The translations under genes and the position numbers were made by a program. A DNA stretch of 28,709 bases. Source: JAHWJR01 sp035942035 (GTDB lineage: Bacteria; Actinomycetota; Acidimicrobiia; Acidimicrobiales; CADCSY01). Below are positions 23,938-28,709 of the stretch, piece after piece; positions within the stretch are counted from its first letter, which is position 1; every line of letters starts with the position of its first letter. The notes beneath the pieces are model-generated. The model worked only from the letters and a program-made list of their open reading frames with translations. It searched no databases and was not told where the DNA came from. The DNA lies in contig DASZDK010000036.1 of assembly GCA_035942035.1 (NCBI GenBank), positions 1 through 28,709 of the forward strand, in the 5' to 3' direction.

Positions 23938-26213
23938 GGATCACCCGCCTGCTGTTGCGCAACTTCCGGGTGTTCGCCGACGAGCTCGAGCTCGAGGTCC
24001 CCCCTGGCCTGGTGGGCATCTACGGCGCCAACGGTTCAGGCAAGACGACCCTCGTGAGCGCCGTCCCGTGGGCGCTCTTCGGCCACTCCCGCACCAGCAA
24101 CGACGAGGTGCGCACCGCCGGCATCGAGGCCGAGTCGGTCACCGAGGTCGAGTTCGAGCACGAGGGCCACCTCTACGCCGTCCGCCGCACCATCAGCGGG
24201 GTCAACTCCACCGTGCGGGCCCGGGCCTGGGCCGACGGTCTCCTGGTGGCCGACGGCGCACGCGACACCGCTCGCTACGTGCGATCGCTGCTCGGGATCG
24301 ACGACGCCTCCTTCCGGGCTTCGGTGTTCGCCGAGCAGAACCAGCTGGCCGCCTTCAGCACCATCGCCCCGGCCAAGCGACGTGACCTCGTGCTCAAGCT
24401 GCTCGGCATCACCCCGCTCGACGTCGCCCGTGACCGAGCGCGCCGCGACGCCCGGGCCGCCGCCGACGACCATGCCCGCCTCCGGGCCCTGCTGCCCGAT
24501 CTCGACGCCTTGCAGGTCGCCGCCACCGAAGCCCAGCAGGCCGCCCGCACGGCGGAACTCGGCGCAGAGGGGGCCCGGGCCGAGCTGGGCGAGCGCCGGC
24601 GGCAACTCGGCCTCGCCCGCCGCGAGCACGACCAGATGGCCGTCCACGCCGGCGAGCACGAGGCCTTGGTCGCCGAAGGGCGCATGGTGCGGAGCCACCA
24701 CGACGCCGCCGTGGCGCGGGTTGCCCAGCTCGAGGGGGAGCTGGCCGAGCTGTCCGAGGCCGGAGCCCGCCTGGCCCGGCTGGAGGACGAGGCCAAGGGG
24801 CTGGACGCCGCCGAAGCCCGTCTCGCCGCCGTCCAGCGGGTGCGCGAGGCCGAGGCGGCGCTGGCGGCCACGCCGAGCTCGCCCCAACCGCCGGTACCCG
24901 AGGAAGACCGGTGCGCCGCTGCCCGACGGGCGGCAGAGGACGCCCGCGGCGCCCTGGCCACCCACGACGCCCTGGTGGCGGAGGCTCGCCGGCAACGGAC
25001 CTCGGCCTCAGCCGCCCTCGACGACTCCGTCCGTGTGTCCGACGAGGGCGACTGCCCGCTGTGCGGGCAGTCGCTGGGCGAGGCGTTCGAACAGGTGCAG
25101 GCCCACCGCCGGGGCGAGTTGGCACGGGTCGAAGCCCACCTGCGGGAGCTCGACGGCCGGCGGCCGGCGCTGGTCGCCGCCGCCGACGACGCCGCCGATC
25201 GGGCCCGGCACGAGCACCGCGACCTCGAACAGGCCCGGCAGGCGCGGGGAGCGTGGGAGCGTCATCGAGCCGGGCGTGAGGCGGCGGAACAGGCACTGCG
25301 CCAGGCCAGGGCCCGGCTCCACTCACCGCTGCGCCCGGAGGACGACACGGAGCTGCCGGCCGAGGTCGAGCGTCGGCGCCAGGCGGCCGAGGAGTGCCAG
25401 CTGCTCAGGGGCCGCCTCGACCGACAGGCCCGGGCCGAGCGCGAGCTCGAAGCCGCACGAGACGAGCGCGACAGCGGTGCGGGACGACTCGAGGCGCTGC
25501 GGGACAAGGTCCGTGCCCTGTCCTTCGACCGCCACGCCCTGGCCTCCGCCCGCCAGGCGCTCGAGCTGGCCGAGCAGGCGCTCGACGTGGCCGACGTCCG
25601 CAGCCGCAGCGCGGAGGTCGACGCGGCGCGCGCCGAGGCCGCCGCCGACGCGGCGGAGCGCAGCCTGGCCGCCGGCGCCGAGCAACACGCCAAGCTGGGG
25701 CAGCTGGCCGAGCAAGCCCGCCACCTCGGGCGGCTGGCCGAGTTGCTGCACCAGTTCCGCAACCAGCTGGTCGGCTCGGTCGGTCCCCGGCTCTCCCGCC
25801 AGGCGGCGTCACTGTTCGCCGAGCTGACCGACGCCGAGTACGACGAGCTCAAGATCGATCCCGAGACCTACGCCATCCGGATCCTCGACCAGGGGGTCGC
25901 CTACGACATGGACCGCTTCTCGGGCTCGGAGACCGATCTGGCCAACCTCGCCCTTCGCGTCGCCATCAGCGAGCACCTGGGCTTCCAGTCCGGCGGCCAG
26001 GTCGGACTGCTGGTGCTCGACGAGGTCTTCGGTTTCCTCGACGCCGACCGCAAGGACCGCATGCTGCGGGCGCTCGAGCGCCTCCGGGGCCGCTTTCGCC
26101 AGGTGCTGGTCGTCACGCACGACGCCGAGGTGAAGGACCGCCTGCCCAACGCCATCGAGGTGGTCAAGCTGCCCGGGCGCCGGGCCACCGCACACGTCGT
26201 CGGCGGGCCCTGA
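23934..26213 (+). CDS. sbcC: Nuclease SbcCD subunit C (Rad50-type ATPase)
   Basis: A 759-aa SMC-like ATPase. Walker A GANGSGKTT is at residues 31-39, a Q-loop lies in FAEQNQLAAF, then long Glu/Arg/Ala-rich coiled coils broken by the zinc hook CPLCGQ at about 374-379. The signature FSGSETDLANLALRVAIS is near 662, Walker B LLVLDEVFGFLD near 692 and the H-loop VVTHD closes the head. It is shorter than E. coli SbcC (1,048 aa) because the coils are shorter, as in other actinobacterial forms. GTG 23934 overlaps the sbcD stop, so subunits are made together. Confidence 0.93.
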   Translation: MRITRLLLRNFRVFADELELEVPPGLVGIYGANGSGKTTLVSAVPWALFGHSRTSNDEVRTAGIEAESVTEVEFEHEGHLYAVRRTISGVNSTVRARAWADGLLVADGARDTARYVRSLLGIDDASFRASVFAEQNQLAAFSTIAPAKRRDLVLKLLGITPLDVARDRARRDARAAADDHARLRALLPDLDALQVAATEAQQAARTAELGAEGARAELGERRRQLGLARREHDQMAVHAGEHEALVAEGRMVRSHHDAAVARVAQLEGELAELSEAGARLARLEDEAKGLDAAEARLAAVQRVREAEAALAATPSSPQPPVPEEDRCAAARRAAEDARGALATHDALVAEARRQRTSASAALDDSVRVSDEGDCPLCGQSLGEAFEQVQAHRRGELARVEAHLRELDGRRPALVAAADDAADRARHEHRDLEQARQARGAWERHRAGREAAEQALRQARARLHSPLRPEDDTELPAEVERRRQAAEECQLLRGRLDRQARAERELEAARDERDSGAGRLEALRDKVRALSFDRHALASARQALELAEQALDVADVRSRSAEVDAARAEAAADAAERSLAAGAEQHAKLGQLAEQARHLGRLAELLHQFRNQLVGSVGPRLSRQAASLFAELTDAEYDELKIDPETYAIRILDQGVAYDMDRFSGSETDLANLALRVAISEHLGFQSGGQVGLLVLDEVFGFLDADRKDRMLRALERLRGRFRQVLVVTHDAEVKDRLPNAIEVVKLPGRRATAHVVGGP

Positions 26214-26249
26214 TCTCGACGTCACCGGTCGAGTCCAGCAGTCCACTGA

Positions 26250-26255
26250 CATACT
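26250..26255 (+). promoter_or_regulatory. -10 box (CATACT) for rnpB
   Basis: CATACT matches TATAAT at four positions and would start transcription about 7-10 nt downstream, at the 5' end of the RNase P RNA. The -35 region is poor. Confidence 0.4.
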
Positions 26256-26264
26256 GGGGGCGAC

Positions 26265-26630
<366 letters not shown>

Positions 26631-26641
26631 TCACCACTCTC

Positions 26642-27218
26642 CGTGGATGGGCTGATGGCGAGTATCGACAAGGCCCCGACGGCCGGTACCGGGCCCCGTG
26701 GGAGTCCCCTGGCGGGCCTCAGAAGGGCCGCCAGTTCGCCCGCAAGGGTGACGCCCAGCGATTCTCGACGCCGTCTGGCGTGCTGGCGCCGGCCACCGTC
26801 GAGCTCGTCTACCGCTGGGTGTCGCCCATCTCCAAAGCCCGCCGTCGGCGACCGACTGATCGCCTCGTCGCCGTGCTTCCGCATCGCTCTGCCCGAGCGC
26901 AATGACGCCGGAGCTCGGACCCCCGAGAAGAGCAAGGCGAGCTTTCGGGCCGGGCCCGAAGGAATCCGGGGCTATCGGAGTGGGCGACCTACCACGACCT
27001 CCGGCACTCCCTACGCCTCCCAGCTCATCGCCAAGGGCTCCTCGGTCAGGACCGTCCAGCGCCGCCTCGGTCACCAGTCTGCGCTGGAGACCCTCGACAC
27101 CTAGGGCCATCTCTGGCCGGACAGCAGGACGAGACGGGCAATGCCCTCGACGGTGTCCTCGCCGGCGTCACCGGCCAGCGCAGTCCTCAACCAGCGCTCG
27201 CCGCTTCCACCGAGTAGA
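26642..27218 (+). pseudogene. Decayed tyrosine recombinase (phage-type integrase)
   Basis: Integrase pieces lie in several frames. The N-terminal part reads ADGEYRQGPDGRYRAPWE and GRQFARKGDAQRF (arm-type domain); LAPATVELVYRWVSPISKA then shifts frame to AVGDRLIASSPCFRIALPE (core-binding domain). A large part of the catalytic domain is missing. YHDLRH (26990-27007) carries the Arg/His box and is followed after one extra base by YASQLIAKGSSVRTVQRRLGHQ. ETLDT is followed by TAG (27102-27104) exactly where the catalytic Tyr of DTYGHLWPD should be, and GHLWPDS continues beyond. The gene cannot make an active enzyme. It starts about 12 nt after rnpB. Confidence 0.8.
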
Positions 27219-27235
27219 CGACTGCACCCGCATCG

Positions 27236-27475
27236 TCACCGGTTCCTCGCCTTGAAGAAGAAGATGCCGACAGCCAGGTTGAAGAGAGCGAAGGCGATCG
27301 GGAGAAGCCCGGTCGCGCTGCCCTCCACCGCAAGCATCCACAACCCGAGGCCCATCAGCACCGCTGTCATGAACACGAAGATGCCGATGGCAGTCACCGA
27401 CGTCTGCCCCATCGTCAGCAATCCAAGCACAGCCCCGGACAGTCCAACATCCGCCCAACCACCTCGATGAGGCAT
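27236..27475 (-). CDS. Small two-helix membrane protein, unknown function
   Basis: A 79-aa protein from ATG 27475. Two or three hydrophobic segments are visible: VGLSGAVLGLL, SVTAIGIFVFMTAVLMGLGLWML and GLLPIAFALFNLAVGIFFF, ending KARNR. The tail lies in the cytosol if the positive-inside rule holds. There is no clear Shine-Dalgarno. The frame stays open upstream, so a longer product is possible, but composition there is not gene-like. No family was recognised. It sits inside the decayed region, facing the integrase relic. Confidence 0.45.
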   Translation of the reverse strand: MPHRGGWADVGLSGAVLGLLTMGQTSVTAIGIFVFMTAVLMGLGLWMLAVEGSATGLLPIAFALFNLAVGIFFFKARNR

Positions 27476-27764
27476 GAAGCCAGCGGCAGGCAAGCTTGAA
27501 TGGACGACGCCGCGTGCAGGCCTGGCCCGGTTCGCAGCGACTACCGGCACCTCGGGACGCCCGCCATCCACCGCCCCGACGTCGCACGGCGCTCCGATCG
27601 GCAGGTTCGCTGAGCGTTTCAAGAGCGGCATGGGTACGCGACACCTCTCGGATCGGAAGCTGCCGAAGCGGTTGGGGACCTCTTCGAGGACGCCCGCGGC
27701 AAACCGTGAACGCAGCCGCCGCCGTGGGCGACTAGGAAGCGCCCGCCTGGGGAAGGACCCGCCC

Positions 27765-27935
27765 ATGAGCGCCCACATCATCGGTCGGCCCAACGACGAC
27801 CTCCTCGACATCCTCCTCGGCCACGGCGCCGATCCCGAGCAGGCCTTCATCGGCGGTCGGGAGCAGGGGTTGGAGGAGGGCGACGGCTTCCAGGACCGCC
27901 CGCTGGGCGAAGAGCCCACCGTGGCGGAGCAGTAG
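27765..27935 (+). CDS. Short acidic protein, unknown function
   Basis: A 56-aa frame from ATG 27765 with GGAAGGA 8 nt upstream. Codon third positions are almost all G or C, unlike the surrounding relics, which supports real or recently real coding. The sequence (RPNDDLLDILLGHGADPEQ, then GGREQGLEEGD) is acidic and without a known motif. The helicase relic follows 26 nt after the stop, so it may be the remaining first gene of a broken operon or a truncated fragment itself. Confidence 0.35.
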   Translation: MSAHIIGRPNDDLLDILLGHGADPEQAFIGGREQGLEEGDGFQDRPLGEEPTVAEQ

Positions 27936-27960
27936 GGCTGGCGACTCCCAGCCTCCGCCG

Positions 27961-28128
27961 GCTGGCCCGCCAGACCTTCGGCTTCGAGCGCTTCCCCCCG
28001 CCAGGAGGAGGCGATCCGGCCCCCGGCCGCCGGGCGCGACGTCGTGGCCGTGCTGCCCACCGGCGCGGGCACGTCGGCGATCTACCAGCTCGTCGCCCTC
28101 ATCGTCCCTGGGCCGACCGTGCGCAACT
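27961..28128 (+). pseudogene. RecQ-like helicase, N-terminal fragment
   Basis: LARQTFGFERF in one frame continues, after a shift in the C-run near 27991-27998, as QEEAIRPPAAGRDVVAVLPT, then GAGTSAIYQLVALIVPGPTV. This matches the start of RecQ-type DEAD/DEAH helicases (FRPGQEEAI, VLPTGAGKSAIYQL). The Walker A lysine is replaced by Thr (GAGTS), and similarity ends abruptly at about 28128, before motif Ia. It is a dead remnant that joins unrelated sequence. Confidence 0.7.
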
Positions 28129-28390
28129 GGATATCCCGAGCGGGGTTCAGTCGACTGCAGCGCGTTCGCAAGGGCGGCAGCCACTCTGACTCAGCGACGT
28201 GGAGGGCTCCGGCCTCGCCCAAGATCCGTCGCAACTCGTCAGGGCGCCGCAAATTGCGGGATGGTCGGCCGTCCGCCTGGATAGGGAGAGCCGTTCTCTT
28301 CGACTGGCAGGTGCGCGCCGTCGAGAACGACCTCCTGTACCCGCGCCGACGGGGCTCGTCGTCAAACGAACCTCCAAGAGCCCGCTACAG
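28129..28390 (-). other. Decayed sequence, possible - strand gene remnant
   Basis: No intact gene was found. On the - strand one short frame reads VQEVVLDGAHLPVEENGSPY and PGGRPTIPQFAAP before a stop near 28240, with no good start. It looks like the C-terminus of a lost protein that I cannot name. Flanking frames are interrupted. Confidence 0.3.
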
Positions 28391-28582
28391 CTAGGGGTTT
28401 ACGCCGCTGCCCTTTTCGTGGGGCTGCTGCTCTCCAGCCTCACTGCTCACTTCGACCCCGTTGATGCTTTCGACGCCATGAACCTCAGAGTTCACCAGAA
28501 TGGCCTTCAGGCGTTCTGCTACTTCCGCAGGATCCTCGTCGTAGTCGAGCTTTTCCAGGGTGACATCAACGATGAACTTCAT
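28391..28582 (-). CDS. Small 63-aa protein of unknown function
   Basis: A compact frame with a near-ideal ribosome binding site: AGGAGGT 4 nt before ATG 28582. The sequence starts MKFIVDVTLEKLDYDEDPAE and continues VAERLKAILVNSEVHGVESI, a beta-alpha-beta-like arrangement (strand, amphipathic helix, strand), then an acidic/polar tail EAGEQQPHEKGSG. Codon use is clearly more AT-rich than in the core genes, which suggests transfer. I recognise no family. It lies at the end of the zone of integrase and helicase relics, so it is probably cargo of the lost element. Confidence 0.65.
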   Translation of the reverse strand: MKFIVDVTLEKLDYDEDPAEVAERLKAILVNSEVHGVESINGVEVSSEAGEQQPHEKGSGVNP

Positions 28583-28709
28583 TGAACCTCCTGTTCTGAA
28601 ATGCGGCCCAGGCCGATTGCGCTCTGCCCGTGAGAAGGAGGCTTCCAGCCACCCAGTCGGAGGATAGCCCTGCCCTCGACCCCTGTCTGGCGGCGGCTCG
28701 GAGCTGTTC
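28583..28709 (+). other. Right-edge non-coding stretch
   Basis: Apart from the ribosome binding site of the 63-aa gene, nothing recognisable is seen. A further gene could begin beyond the edge. Confidence 0.4.

Overview
This is a high-GC window. Its gene content points to an actinobacterium: WhiB regulator, SepH division protein, resuscitation-promoting factor, PimB-type mannosyltransferase, PPi-type phosphofructokinase and actinobacterial SbcCD. Deep lineages such as Acidimicrobiia would fit, but that placement is inference. Many starts are GTG, and at least six genes carry a TANNNT -10 hexamer 6-8 nt upstream of the start codon, which is the signature of leaderless mRNAs.

Positions 1-6,700: the end of a ferritin-like gene, a terminator hairpin, a copper-binding cupredoxin lipoprotein and a CDF metal exporter lie on the + strand. 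They meet a - strand block of central metabolism: PPi-phosphofructokinase, an ACT-domain protein, alanine transaminase AlaC, a ROK glucokinase and an eRF1/Vms1-like protein.

Positions 6,700-15,030: mostly - strand. A PimB-like glycosyltransferase is followed by SepH with a 14-fold Lys-rich repeat. Next come a coiled-coil/NYN nuclease-like protein overlapping a small zinc-ribbon gene, a divergent Lrp-type RAM-domain protein, TrpD, WhiB and a Rieske protein. The last diverges from a small membrane protein, which is followed by a short zinc-ribbon protein. Positions 15,029-15,741 hold no convincing gene, only relic-like reading frames.

Positions 15,742-21,750: a complete-looking thiamine operon read on the - strand in the order thiC-thiE-thiO-thiS-thiG-thiE/tenI-thiD, nearly all joined by short overlaps. 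A TPP riboswitch heads it, and its last helix runs into the thiC ribosome binding site. thiF is absent. Positions 21,792-22,574 hold an Rpf with an N-terminal LysM and a strong terminator hairpin. Divergent from it are sbcD-sbcC (GTGA overlap), followed by rnpB, the RNase P RNA.

Positions 26,640-28,709: an accessory, decayed zone. A tyrosine-integrase relic starts about 12 nt after the rnpB 3' end and has an amber stop in place of its catalytic tyrosine. A RecQ-like helicase fragment has lost its Walker A lysine. Three small genes of unknown function sit here; the 63-aa one at 28,391-28,582 has an excellent ribosome binding site. Positions 27,476-27,764 show no convincing gene.
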